From contig NZ_CAKAKB010000002.1 of assembly GCF_916618755.1 (NCBI RefSeq), positions 372,001 through 436,000 on the forward strand: a stretch of DNA of 64,000 bases. Reading direction: 5' to 3'. Under the pieces are notes generated by a model. That model had not been told where the DNA came from. It ran no database searches and saw nothing but the letters and a program-made list of their open reading frames with translations. Below, one piece after another: positions 21,676 to 30,131 of the stretch (the first letter of the stretch is position 1; every line of letters begins with the position of its first letter). Source of the DNA: Actinotalea sp. Marseille-Q4924 (GTDB lineage: Bacteria; Actinomycetota; Actinomycetes; Actinomycetales; Cellulomonadaceae). The position numbers and the translations under genes are program-made.

Positions 21676-23033
21676 CGGTCGGGGTCCTGTGCGCCCTGCG
21701 CGGGGACGTCGAGACGGCGGTGGTCCGTCATCTCGACGGCGCCGTCGGCCTCGAGGTGACGCGGCGGTGCGCGGACCTCGCCGAGCTGCTGGCCTCCGGT
21801 GCGGCCGGCGTGGGCGGCGTCGCCGTCGTCGCCTCCTCGCTGGCCGGTCTCGACCGGGAGGTCGTGCGCCACCTTCAGGGCTCGCAGGTGCACGTGGTGC
21901 TCGTCGACCTCGGCTCGTTGCCGGGTGAGCCGGACGCCGCAGCCCTCGGCGCCGACCTCGTGCTGGGCACCGACGCGCTCGACGACCTCGTCGGGCAGCT
22001 GCGGGCGCTGCTGGCGGACGGCGAGCGCACGGGCCGGCGGCCGGGCGAGGTCGCCGGGTCCGCCCGCCTCGCGGCTGCCGTCGCGACCGGCCCCGCCGGG
22101 ACGGGCTCCACGGCGCCCGTGACGGCTCAGGCGCGTCCCGGCGGCGCCGACGGCCCGGTCCCCGGCGCACCAGGGGCCGCGTCCACGACGCTGCTGCCGG
22201 CAGGCGCCGTCGTCGCGGTGTGGGGCCCGGCCGGTGCGCCCGGTCGCACCACGACGGCCGTCTCGCTCGCCGCGGAGCTCGCCTCGCGGTCGCCGGTGCC
22301 CGGCGAGGAGGTGCTGCTCGTCGACGCCGACACCTACGGCGGCGCCGTCGGCGCCGTCCTCGGCCTGCTCGACGAGGCCCCCGGGCTCGCCGCGGCGGTC
22401 CGCGCGGCGACCGGTGGGCACCTCGACGTGGTCACGCTCGCCGGCCTCACGCCGCTGGTGCACGACGGGCTGCGGGTGCTCACCGGCATCAGCCGGGCGG
22501 CGCGCTGGCCCGAGATCTCGGACGCCGGCCTGGAGGTCCTGTGGCCCGCTTGCCGCCGCCTCGCCCGCACCACCGTCGTCGACACCGGCTTCTGCCTCGA
22601 GGAGGACGAGGTGCTCAGCTACGACACCCGTGCGCCGCGCCGCAACGCCGCGACGCTGTCGGCCCTGACCGCTGCGGACGTCGTCATGGTCGTGGGTGCC
22701 GGTGACCCCCTCGGCCTCCAGCGCCTGGTCCGCGGCCTGGCCGACCTCGCCGAGGCGCCGGCCACCTCGGCCTGCCGGCGCGTCGTCGTCGTCAACCGCG
22801 TGCGCCCCGGCACGGCGGGGCCGCGGCCCGCCGAGGCGGTCCGGGACGCCCTCCGGCGGTACGCCGGCGTGGAGGACGTGCACGTCCTGCCGGACGAACC
22901 GGCGGTCTGCGACGCGGCCCTGCTGTCCGGGCGCAGCATCGTGGAGCACGCCCCCGGCTCGAGCCTGCGCCGGGCCGTCGCCCGCCTCGCCGACGACGTG
23001 CTCGCCGTCGTCGCACCCGTGGGGGCACACTGA
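21672..23033 (+). CDS. CpaE/MinD-like P-loop ATPase
   Basis: 453 residues. An N-terminal receiver-like region (about 1-115) resembles the CpaE pseudo-receiver. A Pro/Ala/Gly linker leads to a MinD-type ATPase domain starting near 175 with a deviant Walker A, VWGPAGAPGRTTTA, where Arg stands in place of the usual Lys before TT; VLLVDADTYGG is the Walker A-prime/B region. The GRTT variant is what I recall for actinobacterial CpaE-like proteins. GTG at 21672 overlaps the SAF stop (GTGA). Together with SAF it forms an orphan pilus-assembly-like pair. Confidence 0.85.
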   Translation: MTVGVLCALRGDVETAVVRHLDGAVGLEVTRRCADLAELLASGAAGVGGVAVVASSLAGLDREVVRHLQGSQVHVVLVDLGSLPGEPDAAALGADLVLGTDALDDLVGQLRALLADGERTGRRPGEVAGSARLAAAVATGPAGTGSTAPVTAQARPGGADGPVPGAPGAASTTLLPAGAVVAVWGPAGAPGRTTTAVSLAAELASRSPVPGEEVLLVDADTYGGAVGAVLGLLDEAPGLAAAVRAATGGHLDVVTLAGLTPLVHDGLRVLTGISRAARWPEISDAGLEVLWPACRRLARTTVVDTGFCLEEDEVLSYDTRAPRRNAATLSALTAADVVMVVGAGDPLGLQRLVRGLADLAEAPATSACRRVVVVNRVRPGTAGPRPAEAVRDALRRYAGVEDVHVLPDEPAVCDAALLSGRSIVEHAPGSSLRRAVARLADDVLAVVAPVGAH

Positions 23034-23037
23034 GCCG

Positions 23038-23499
23038 GTGCGCATCTACCTCCCCGCCAGCCTGCCCGAGCTGGCGTCGTCCTCCGGGCTGTCGGCCCGG
23101 CTCGTCCACGCCGTGACGCCGGCGCTGCGGTCCGCGCTGCCGGACGAGGACGAGGAGGGCCTGGAGTACGCCGCGCAGCTGCTGGCCGCCGACGACAGCC
23201 TCGACCTCCTCGACGCCCTGCCGCCCGCGGCACGCCGACGGGTCGTCGTCGCCGCCGACGTGCCCGAGAGCCTCGTGGAGCCGGTCGAGGGCGAGGCCCA
23301 CGCCCCGAGCGTGGTGCGGCTGGTCGGCGGTGTCGGGTGGTCCGACGTCGCGTGCGCGCACGTCGACGAGGCCGCAGCGGAGCGCGACGTGACGGCGACG
23401 CTCGCGGGCGACGACGACGCGGCGGACCGTCTCGCCGAGCGGGACCTGCTCTGGTACGACGTCAGCGAGCTCGCCACGCTCGGCGGCACGGCCCGCTGA
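23038..23499 (+). CDS. DUF6912-like conserved protein
   Basis: 153 residues, acidic, soluble: MRIYLPASLPELASSSGL ... RLVHAVTPALRSALPDEDEEGLEYAAQLLAADDSLDLLD ... RRVVVAADVPESLV ... DLLWYDVSEL. I recall this as a conserved actinobacterial family (DUF6912) next to hisN; no function is known. GTG start 4 nt after the CpaE-like stop, so probably co-translated with it. It converges with hisN with only 5 bp between stops. Confidence 0.75.
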   Translation: MRIYLPASLPELASSSGLSARLVHAVTPALRSALPDEDEEGLEYAAQLLAADDSLDLLDALPPAARRRVVVAADVPESLVEPVEGEAHAPSVVRLVGGVGWSDVACAHVDEAAAERDVTATLAGDDDAADRLAERDLLWYDVSELATLGGTAR

Positions 23500-23504
23500 C
23501 GGGG

Positions 23505-24305
23505 CTACTCGCCGAAGGGGTCGAGGAACGCCCGGGCCTGGTCGTGCAGAGCCCCGTTCGTCGCCAGGGCCGAGCCGCCGAACGGGCCCGGCGTGCCCGT
23601 GAGCGAGGTGAACGTGCCGCCGGCCTCCGTGACGATCGGCACGAGCGCCGCCATGTCGTGCAGCGCGAGCTCCGGCTCGGCGGCGATGTCCACCGCCCCC
23701 TCGGCCACCAGCACGTAGGACCAGAAGTCGCCGTAGGCGCGGGTCCGCCACACCGCCCGCGTGAGGTCGAGGAACCCCTCGAGTCGCCCCTGCTCCTCCC
23801 AGCCGGACAGGCTCGAGTACGACAGGGACGCGTCCTCCAGCCGGGTGACCTGCGAGACGTGCAGCCGGCTCGCGGAGGCGAGAGACCGTCCCGTCCACGC
23901 GCCGCTGCCCTCGGCGGCCCACCACCGCCGTCCGAGCGCCGGTGCGCTGACGACGCCCAGCACGGGGCGGCCGGCGTCGACGAGCGCGATGAGCGTCGCC
24001 CACACCGGGACGCCTCGCACGAAGTTCTTCGTGCCGTCGATGGGGTCGATCACCCACTGCCGCGGCCCGTGACCGGTGTCCGGCATCTCCTCGCCGACGA
24101 CGGCGTCACGGGGTCGGGTCCGCGCCAGCTGGGACCGGACGATCTCCTCCGCCTGGCGGTCCGCGTCGGTGACGGGTGTGGTGTCCGGCTTCGTCTCCAC
24201 CCGGAGGTCGAGCGCCTTGAAGCGGCCGGTCGTCAGCCCGTCCACCTGGTCCGCGATCACGTGGGCCAGGCGCAGGTCGTCGTCGTAGCCGGAGCGGATC
24301 GTCAT
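23505..24305 (-). CDS. hisN: Histidinol-phosphatase, inositol monophosphatase family
   Basis: 266 residues. The metal sites of the inositol monophosphatase fold are all present: VVGEEMPD (Glu), [15 protein letters not shown] (D-x-I-D-G-T) and the C-terminal [19 protein letters not shown]. The [14 protein letters not shown] region and length match actinobacterial HisN, which dephosphorylates histidinol phosphate; a broader substrate range cannot be excluded. The ATG at 24305 overlaps the rsgA stop (ATGA), so it is translated with rsgA. Confidence 0.88.
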   Translation of the reverse strand: MTIRSGYDDDLRLAHVIADQVDGLTTGRFKALDLRVETKPDTTPVTDADRQAEEIVRSQLARTRPRDAVVGEEMPDTGHGPRQWVIDPIDGTKNFVRGVPVWATLIALVDAGRPVLGVVSAPALGRRWWAAEGSGAWTGRSLASASRLHVSQVTRLEDASLSYSSLSGWEEQGRLEGFLDLTRAVWRTRAYGDFWSYVLVAEGAVDIAAEPELALHDMAALVPIVTEAGGTFTSLTGTPGPFGGSALATNGALHDQARAFLDPFGE

Positions 24306-25426
24306 GGCTGCACCGTAGCGGCCGAGGTGCGGGCGGCGAGCAGCCTCCGGAACGAGTCCACGCGCGCCGCCCGTTCGGTCCTGCCCGGGGCCAGGGGCGT
24401 CCCGTCCTCCGCACCCTCCTGGACCCACTCGTCGAGCGCGCAGTCCGGCGCGTCGGCGGCGTGCGAGCAGCCGCGAGGGCACCGGTCGGTCGCGACGTCG
24501 GACAGGTCGGCGAACGCCCGCAGCAGGTCGTCGGGGCTGACGTGGGCGAGGCCGAAGGAGCGCACGCCGGGCGTGTCGATGACCCAGCCGTCCCTGCCCG
24601 GGAGGCGCAGCACCACCGCGGAGGACGACGTGTGCCGGCCGCGCCCGGTCACGTCGTTGACGCCGCCCGTCGCGCGGGCGGCGTCCGGCACGAGCGCGTT
24701 GACGAGGGTCGACTTCCCGACACCCGAGTGGCCGACGAGGACGGACGTGCGGCCGGCGAGCCGCCGCCGCACCTCCTCGAGCCCGCGGATCCCGCGCTCG
24801 CGGCCGCCGGTGCTGCCGGAGGGAGCAGGGTCGGCGTCCGCGTCGTCGGCCTCCTGCGTGAACGACGTGACGACGACCTCCACGCCGATCGGCACGTAGA
24901 GGGCGACGAGCTCGTCGGGCGACGCCAGGTCGGCCTTGGTCAGGCACAGCAGGACGTCCATGCCGGCGACGTACGCGGCGGCGACGCACCGGTCGATCAT
25001 GCGCGTGCGCGGCTCCGGGTCCGCCAGCGCCGTCACCACGACGAGCTGGTCGGCGTTGGCGACGATGACGCGCTCCACCGGGTCGGTGTCGTCGGCGGTC
25101 CGTCGCAGGACGGTGGCGCGCTCGGCCACGCGGACGATGCGGGCCAGCGTCCCGGGGTCGCCGGACGTGTCCCCGACGACGTCCACCCGGTCGCCGCAGA
25201 CCACGCGCTCCCGGCCGAGCTCGCGCGCCCGCATCGAGGTGATGGTCCGCTCCGTCGGCTCTCCCTCGCCCACGAGGAGGGTGTAACGCCCGCGGTCCAC
25301 AGCGGTGACCAGCGCCGGGACGGCGTCCTCGTGGCTCGGGCGCTGCTTGGTCCGCGGACGCGAGCCCCGGGGGTTCGGGCGGTTGCGGACGTGGCTCTCG
25401 TCGTACCGCCCCGCGAGACGGCTCAC
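24302..25426 (-). CDS. rsgA: Ribosome small subunit-dependent GTPase RsgA
   Basis: 374 residues. An OB fold (about 40-115) is followed by a circularly permuted GTPase with motif order G4 (LTKADL), G1 (GHSGVGKST) and G3 (DTPGVRSFG), and a C-terminal zinc finger with CPRGCSH and a distal Cys. It matures the 30S subunit. The N-terminal ~38 residues are basic and poorly conserved. GTG start at 25426; an internal start is possible because no clear ribosome binding site is seen. Upstream of hisN with a 4-bp overlap. Confidence 0.94.
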   Translation of the reverse strand: MSRLAGRYDESHVRNRPNPRGSRPRTKQRPSHEDAVPALVTAVDRGRYTLLVGEGEPTERTITSMRARELGRERVVCGDRVDVVGDTSGDPGTLARIVRVAERATVLRRTADDTDPVERVIVANADQLVVVTALADPEPRTRMIDRCVAAAYVAGMDVLLCLTKADLASPDELVALYVPIGVEVVVTSFTQEADDADADPAPSGSTGGRERGIRGLEEVRRRLAGRTSVLVGHSGVGKSTLVNALVPDAARATGGVNDVTGRGRHTSSSAVVLRLPGRDGWVIDTPGVRSFGLAHVSPDDLLRAFADLSDVATDRCPRGCSHAADAPDCALDEWVQEGAEDGTPLAPGRTERAARVDSFRRLLAARTSAATVQP

Positions 25427-25486
25427 CGCTGCCCGCCGCGGGGCGCCGCGCCGTCCGCCCCTGCCGTCACCGTCGTCCCACGCTGC

Positions 25487-26884
25487 TCAGCGCTCCGCGC
25501 CGTGTCCGTCGGCGCCGTCCTGGCTGCCGAGCATGCCCCGCCACATCCCGACGAAGTCCGGCAGCGTCTTGCCGGTCGTCGCGACGTCGACGACCTCCAC
25601 GCCCGGGACGCGCAGACCGATGAGCGCGGCGGCCGTGGCCATCCGGTGGTCGTGGTACGTCTCGACACGCGCACCGCGCATCGGGGCCGGAGTGATGACG
25701 AGCCCGTCCGACGTCTGCTCGGCACGTCCACCCAGGCGGGTGATCTCCGTGGCCAGGGCGTGCAGCCGGTCCGTCTCGTGGCCCCGGATGTGCGCGATCC
25801 CGCGCAGCCGGGTGGGGGAGTCGGCGAGCGTGGCGAGCGCGGCGACGGTCGGGGCCAGCTCGCCGGCCTCGTGCAGGTCCACGTCGACGCCGTGGACGGC
25901 GCCGGTGCCGGTCACCTCCAGCACGTCGCCGCGGCGCTCGACGACGCCGCCCATCGCGGTGAGCAGCTGCGGCAGGAGCATGCCGGGCTGCGTGCTGTGC
26001 TCCGGCCAGCCGGGGACGCGGACGGTCCCGCCCGCGACGAGGGCGGCGCAGAGGAACGGGGCCGCGTTGGACAGGTCCGGCTCGACCCTCAGGTCACGGG
26101 CCCGGACGGCACCGGGGGCCACGCGCCAGATGCCGGGCCGCGAGTCGTCGACGTCCACGCCGGCCTCCCGCAGCACCGCCACGGTCATCTCGATGTGCGG
26201 CAGGCTCGGGAGCGTGCGGCCGGTGTGGCGCAGCTCGAGACCGTCCTGGAACCGGGGCGCCGCGAGCAGCAGGCCGGACACGAACTGCGAGGAACCGCTC
26301 GCGTCGACGTCCACGTGCCCCCCACGGACCCGGCCCGTGCCGGTGAGGGTGAAGGGCAGCGTGCCGCGGCCGTCGTCGTCGACGTCGACGCCCAGCGCCT
26401 GAAGCGCCCGCAGGACCGGACCCATGGGTCGCGAGCGGGCGGGCGGGTCGCCGTCGAAGCGGACCGGGCGCGCCAGGAGCGCTGCGACCGACGGCAGGAA
26501 CCTCATGACGGTGCCGGCCAGCCCGCAGTGCACCTCGAGCGCGGGGCGGTCGGCGGCGTCCCGGACGGCGGGGCCCGCCGGCAGGGGTGTCACGGACCAG
26601 TCGGAGCCGTCAGGGTCGACCGGCGCGCCCAGGGTCGTGAGCGCCTCCGCCATGCGCCGGGTGTCGCTGGAGGTCAGCGCGCCGCGCACGACCCCGGGCG
26701 CCTCGGCCAGCGCGGCGAGGACGAGGTAGCGGTTCGTCAGCGACTTCGACCCCGGGACCTCGACCGTGGCGTCCAGCGGGACGTCGGCGGTCGGCGCCAC
26801 GAAGCTGCCGTCGGCCTGCACGGTGCCCGGCGCGGATCGCGGGAACGAGGTCCCGTCGGGGGACGCGGTGGCCGTCGAGCTCAT
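25487..26884 (-). CDS. aroA: 3-phosphoshikimate 1-carboxyvinyltransferase (EPSP synthase)
   Basis: 465 residues; sixth step of the shikimate pathway. Recognised by VPGSKSLTNRYLVLAALA (substrate-binding Lys/Ser), HCGLAGTVMRFLPSVAALL, DASGSSQFVSGLLLAAP, ELAPTVAALATLA, IRGHETDRL and YHDHRMATAAALIGL. An N-terminal extension of ~40 residues precedes the core. The ATG at 26884 is supported by TAGCCT 7 nt upstream with no ribosome binding site, so the mRNA is probably leaderless. It lies 60 bp upstream of rsgA on the same strand. Confidence 0.96.
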   Translation of the reverse strand: MSSTATASPDGTSFPRSAPGTVQADGSFVAPTADVPLDATVEVPGSKSLTNRYLVLAALAEAPGVVRGALTSSDTRRMAEALTTLGAPVDPDGSDWSVTPLPAGPAVRDAADRPALEVHCGLAGTVMRFLPSVAALLARPVRFDGDPPARSRPMGPVLRALQALGVDVDDDGRGTLPFTLTGTGRVRGGHVDVDASGSSQFVSGLLLAAPRFQDGLELRHTGRTLPSLPHIEMTVAVLREAGVDVDDSRPGIWRVAPGAVRARDLRVEPDLSNAAPFLCAALVAGGTVRVPGWPEHSTQPGMLLPQLLTAMGGVVERRGDVLEVTGTGAVHGVDVDLHEAGELAPTVAALATLADSPTRLRGIAHIRGHETDRLHALATEITRLGGRAEQTSDGLVITPAPMRGARVETYHDHRMATAAALIGLRVPGVEVVDVATTGKTLPDFVGMWRGMLGSQDGADGHGAER

Positions 26885-26891
26885 GAGGTCG

Positions 26892-26897
26892 AGGCTA
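26892..26897 (-). promoter_or_regulatory. -10 hexamer of aroA (leaderless)
   Basis: TAGCCT on the minus strand, separated by 7 nt from the aroA ATG at 26884. No ribosome binding site is visible. Confidence 0.5.
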
Positions 26898-26981
26898 CCC
26901 GCGCGTCCCGGACCACCCGCGGACCGTCCGCAGGTGGTCGTGTCCCCTGGCGTCCGTGGCGCGTCCAGGACGCGCCGCCGA

Positions 26982-27566
26982 TCAGGACGTCGCGCGTCGC
27001 GCGTCCTTGAGCGCGGCGCGCACCTCGCGCCGGGCCTCGGCGACCGCGGTCCGCGCCTCCTTGGTGGTCGCCCGGTCGACACGCGCGTGCCCGGCCCGCC
27101 ACGCCAGCCCCGGCCGGCCCTCGAGGTCCACGGCCGCGATGAGGGTGGCGCCGATCATCGACAGGTCCCGGAGGAAGCGGTCGAGGCCACTGGTGCCTGA
27201 GCCCGCGGCGGTGAGGCGGGACAGCCGGCCGACCGGACGGTCCCCCGACGTCGTGGAGCCCGGCTGGGGCCAGGGAGCGTGCGCGGCTGCCACGGGCACC
27301 GTCAGCAGGGCGAGCGCGAGGGCGGCGGTGCGCGGCGCGCGTCCGACGGCGAGCGCGGCGCCGGCGAGGGTGACGGTCGCCCCGTGCAGCCGGACCGCGG
27401 TGGTCATGCGCCGGCGCTCGACGGGCGGGAGGTCGAGGCGTGCGGAGAGCCGGCGGTAGGTCTCCTCGGCGCGGTCGACGTGCGCCTCCGGGTGGCGCAG
27501 GGCGTCGACGCCGTCGGCGACGAACGCGGTGGCGAGCAGGGGGCGAGCGATACGCCGGACCAGCAT
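26982..27566 (-). CDS. DoxX-like membrane protein
   Basis: 194 residues with four hydrophobic segments. [19 protein letters not shown] at the start and [34 protein letters not shown] are typical of the DoxX/SURF4 fold, and [17 protein letters not shown] is the conserved third block. The C-terminal ~40 residues are charged. DoxX proteins are linked to thiol/oxidative stress in mycobacteria, and this gene is divergent from sigR, which fits that theme. ATG at 27566 with GGAG about 10 nt upstream and TAGCGT (27603-27608) as a likely -10. Confidence 0.82.
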   Translation of the reverse strand: MLVRRIARPLLATAFVADGVDALRHPEAHVDRAEETYRRLSARLDLPPVERRRMTTAVRLHGATVTLAGAALAVGRAPRTAALALALLTVPVAAAHAPWPQPGSTTSGDRPVGRLSRLTAAGSGTSGLDRFLRDLSMIGATLIAAVDLEGRPGLAWRAGHARVDRATTKEARTAVAEARREVRAALKDARRATS

Positions 27567-27602
27567 GGACGTCTCCTTCTCCGCGACGGACGTGCGCTGA
27601 TC

Positions 27603-27608
27603 ACGCTA
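27603..27608 (-). promoter_or_regulatory. -10 hexamer of the DoxX-like gene
   Basis: TAGCGT on the minus strand, about 36 nt before the ATG at 27566; the leader then carries the purine-rich ribosome binding site. Confidence 0.4.
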
Positions 27609-27643
27609 GCCGCTCCCGCTCGGGGTCGCCCGGCGTGCGGGCC

Positions 27644-27671
27644 GGGAATGCGTCGGCGGGCGACGGGCGTT
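27644..27671 (+). promoter_or_regulatory. SigR/SigH-type promoter upstream of sigR
   Basis: GGGAATG (27644-27650), 17 bp, CGTT (27668-27671). It matches the published SigR/SigH consensus (GGGAAY, 16-18 bp, cGTT). Start of transcription would fall at about 27679-27681, at an in-frame ATG 96 bp upstream of the canonical sigR start. It suggests positive autoregulation. Confidence 0.65.
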
Positions 27672-27762
27672 CCGACTGGCATGACTGCCTGCTCCACGCT
27701 GGCGGTGGACACCGCGCCGCCGACGGGTGCACCCGCGACCACCGTCGTCGTCGTCGGACGGC

Positions 27763-27768
27763 TAGGCT
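27763..27768 (+). promoter_or_regulatory. -10 hexamer of a second, housekeeping-type sigR promoter
   Basis: TAGGCT ends 8 nt before the sigR ATG at 27777, without a ribosome binding site between. This predicts a leaderless transcript for the short sigma factor. The -35 is weak. Confidence 0.45.
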
Positions 27769-27776
27769 CCATCCCG

Positions 27777-28397
27777 ATGAGCGAGGACACGCACCGGGCA
27801 CCGGCCGAGGAGGACGACGGCGCACGCGCCGAGCGTTTCGAGACCGAGGCGCTGGTCTACGTCGACCAGCTGTACTCCGCGGCGCTGCGGATGACCCGGA
27901 ACCCGGCCGACGCCGAGGACCTCGTCCAGGAGACGGTCGCGAAGGCGTTCGCAGCGTTCCACCAGTACCGGCCGGGGACGAACCTCAAGGCGTGGCTGTA
28001 CCGGATCCTCACGAACACGTTCATCAACAGCTACCGCAAGAAGCAGCGTGAGCCGCTGCAGTCGGGCTCGGACGAGATCGAGGACTGGCAGATCGCCCGT
28101 GCGGCGTCGCACACGTCCGCGGGCCTGCGCTCCGCCGAGGCCGAGGCGCTGGACCACCTGCCGGACTCCGACGTCAAGGAGGCCCTGCAGTCCATCGGCG
28201 AGGAGTTCCGCATCGCGGTCTACCTCGCCGACGTCGAGGGCTTCGCGTACAAGGAGATCGCCGAGATCATGGGCACGCCGATCGGGACCGTGATGTCGCG
28301 GCTGCACCGGGGGCGGCGCCAGCTGCGCGAGCTCCTCACGGACTACGCGCGAGAGCGCGGACTCGTCCCGGCGTCCACGGAAGGGGCGGACCAGTGA
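27777..28397 (+). CDS. sigR: ECF sigma factor SigR (SigH-type), thiol/oxidative stress
   Basis: 206 residues from the ATG at 27777. Region 2 ([20 protein letters not shown] ... [19 protein letters not shown]) and region 4 ([20 protein letters not shown] ... [16 protein letters not shown]) match the SigR/SigH (ECF12) group that controls thioredoxin and other thiol-oxidative genes. The next gene is its anti-sigma RsrA (4-bp GTGA overlap). An in-frame ATG at 27681, right behind a SigR-type promoter, would give an isoform 32 residues longer, the arrangement described for SigR-prime in Streptomyces. Confidence 0.95.
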   Translation: MSEDTHRAPAEEDDGARAERFETEALVYVDQLYSAALRMTRNPADAEDLVQETVAKAFAAFHQYRPGTNLKAWLYRILTNTFINSYRKKQREPLQSGSDEIEDWQIARAASHTSAGLRSAEAEALDHLPDSDVKEALQSIGEEFRIAVYLADVEGFAYKEIAEIMGTPIGTVMSRLHRGRRQLRELLTDYARERGLVPASTEGADQ

Positions 28398-28690
28398 TCG
28401 AGGACCACGTGCCGCACGGCACCGCGGGCGGCGGCGAGGACGGTCCGGTGGACTGCGCGGAGGCGCTGTCGCGGCTGTTCGAGTTCCTGGACCAGGAGGT
28501 CGACGAGTCGCAGGGCGACAGGATCCGTCAGCACCTGGCGGACTGCGAGCCCTGCCTGGCGGAGTACGACGTCGAGGACCACCTCAAGAAGCTCATCCGG
28601 CGCTCGTGCACCGAGGCGGCGCCGTCGGAGCTGCACGTGCGGATCCGCCAGCAGCTCACGGTGCTCCGGACCCAGGTCCGCGAGCGCTGA
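28394..28690 (+). CDS. rsrA: Zinc-dependent redox anti-sigma factor RsrA
   Basis: 98 residues, ZAS family. The zinc motif is H47-x3-C51-x2-C54 with C21 as the fourth ligand, corresponding to H37, C41, C44 and C11 of Streptomyces RsrA. Oxidation to a disulfide would eject zinc and release SigR. The Streptomyces C3 has no equivalent here, and an extra Cys72 lies near the C-terminus. GTG at 28394 overlaps the sigR stop. A strong bidirectional hairpin follows. Confidence 0.93.
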   Translation: MIEDHVPHGTAGGGEDGPVDCAEALSRLFEFLDQEVDESQGDRIRQHLADCEPCLAEYDVEDHLKKLIRRSCTEAAPSELHVRIRQQLTVLRTQVRER

Positions 28691-28746
28691 CACGACGCCC
28701 GCCGGCACGCCCGCGCGGGGACGGGTCGACCGGGGCGAGGACGAGA

Positions 28747-28780
28747 GAGGGCGGCGGGTCCGTCCGGACCGGCCGCCCTC
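28747..28780. terminator. Bidirectional terminator between rsrA and bL37
   Basis: GAGGGCGGC (28747-28755) pairs with GCCGCCCTC (28772-28780); inside, GGTCC pairs with GGACC around a 4-nt loop. The genes are convergent; it ends 3 nt before the bL37 stop codon. Confidence 0.75.
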
Positions 28781-28783
28781 GTC

Positions 28784-28858
28784 TCACGCGTTGGGTCGGT
28801 TGCCGTGGTTGGCGGCGCTGCCCTTGCGGGACCGGCGCTTGCGTCCGCGCTTGCTCAT
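28784..28858 (-). CDS. 50S ribosomal protein bL37
   Basis: 24 residues, very basic: begins MSKRGRKRRSRKG and ends NHGNRPNA. It matches the tiny actinobacterial large-subunit protein bL37 first seen in mycobacterial ribosome structures (K-R-G-R-K ... A-N-H-G-x-R-P-N). GAGGAG lies 6-11 nt before the ATG at 28858. Too short for most gene callers. Convergent with rsrA, sharing its terminator. Confidence 0.88.
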   Translation of the reverse strand: MSKRGRKRRSRKGSAANHGNRPNA

Positions 28859-29033
28859 CGTGACTCCTCGTGGGTGGGGCCTCCCGGACGGGCCGGGCAC
28901 ACAAGCGGACATCGTCCCACACCCGCACGGCGCGGTGCGCATCGAGCCGCGCGGGTCCCGACGCCACCCGGACGGCGCAGCGCGCATGGCGCGGATCGCT
29001 CAGGTCGGCGCGGCCGCCGACCGATAAGGGGGT

Positions 29034-30122
29034 GTGACCACCAAAAGCCAGTCCGTGATCCCCCTGCTGCACGCGCTCGGCGGGTCCAACGCGTCGGACC
29101 TGCACTGCAAGGTCGGGTCCCCCCCGCGGTTGCGCGTGGACGGCCGCCTGCGGCGCCTGCAGGTGCCGGCGCTCACCCCGGAGGACACCGAGCGCATGCT
29201 CGACGAGGTCCTCCCGTCGAACCTGCACGGGAGCTTCACCGCGACCCACGAGGCCGACTTCGCCTACTCGCTGCCGGGGGTCGGGCGGTTCCGTGTGAAC
29301 GCCTACCAGGCTCGCGGCACGATCGGGATGGTCTTCCGCCGGGTGTCCCAGGGTGCCCAGACGCTGGTGGAGCTCGCCCTGCCGGAGGTCGTGGGGGAGC
29401 TGGCGCTGGAGCCTCGCGGCCTCATCCTCGTCACCGGTCCGACCGGCTCCGGCAAGACGACGACGCTCGCCTCGATGGTCGACCTCATCAACACGTACCG
29501 CGAGGTCAACATCGTCACGATCGAGGACCCCATCGAGATCCTGCACTCGGACAAGAAGGCGATGATCTCCCAGCGGGAGGTGCACCACGACACGGCGGAC
29601 TTCACGGTCGCCCTGCGTGCCGCCATGCGCCAGGACCCCGACGTCATCCTCGTCGGCGAGATGCGCGACGTGGAGACCGTGCGCGCCGCCCTGTCCGCGG
29701 CGGAGACCGGCCACCTCGTCATGTCGACGCTGCACACCATCGACGCGCAGGAGACGATCAACCGCATCGTCGACTTCTTCCAGCCGCACGAGCAGAAGCA
29801 GATCCGGCACGCGCTCGCGCAGGCGCTGCGCGGGATCGTCTCCCAGCGCCTCGTGCGGCGTGCGGACGGCCAGGGCCGGGCCGCCGTCGTCGAGGTCATG
29901 GTCAACACCGGCCGCACGGCCGAGGCGATCCAGGAGCCGTACGACAACCCGCCGATCGAGGACCTCATCGCGGACGGCGAGTTCTACAAGATGCAGACGT
30001 TCGACCAGCACCTCTTCCAGCTGGTCCGCGACGGGGTCATCACCTACGAGGACGCGCTCACCGTGTCCACCAAGCCCCAGGACCTCACGGTCCAGCTGCG
30101 GGGGGCCGGCGTCGTCCACTGA
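29034..30122 (+). CDS. PilT-type twitching-motility ATPase
   Basis: 362 residues. An N-terminal PAS-like region (residues ~1-110, SDLHCKVGSPPRLRVDGRL) precedes a secretion-superfamily ATPase core with Walker A GPTGSGKT (135-142), IVTIEDPIEI, the Walker B/His-box segments ALRAAMRQDPDVILVGEMRD and LSAAETGHLVMSTLHT, and LAQALRGIVSQRLV. PilT retracts type IV pili. No other pilus gene is in the window. The GTG at 29034 follows AAGGGGGT with unusually short spacing; a start further downstream is not supported by the domain. Confidence 0.93.
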   Translation: MTTKSQSVIPLLHALGGSNASDLHCKVGSPPRLRVDGRLRRLQVPALTPEDTERMLDEVLPSNLHGSFTATHEADFAYSLPGVGRFRVNAYQARGTIGMVFRRVSQGAQTLVELALPEVVGELALEPRGLILVTGPTGSGKTTTLASMVDLINTYREVNIVTIEDPIEILHSDKKAMISQREVHHDTADFTVALRAAMRQDPDVILVGEMRDVETVRAALSAAETGHLVMSTLHTIDAQETINRIVDFFQPHEQKQIRHALAQALRGIVSQRLVRRADGQGRAAVVEVMVNTGRTAEAIQEPYDNPPIEDLIADGEFYKMQTFDQHLFQLVRDGVITYEDALTVSTKPQDLTVQLRGAGVVH

Positions 30123-30131
30123 CGCGCGGGC

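Noticed and set aside
20944-23033. Complete Flp/Tad pilus locus
   Set aside because: Only CpaB-like and CpaE-like genes occur; no pilin, secretin, CpaF, TadB/C or prepilin peptidase on either side.
27681-27776. Taking the upstream ATG as the only sigR start
   Set aside because: The 32 extra residues are not conserved-looking, and a second -10 sits right before the canonical ATG; kept as an alternative isoform instead.
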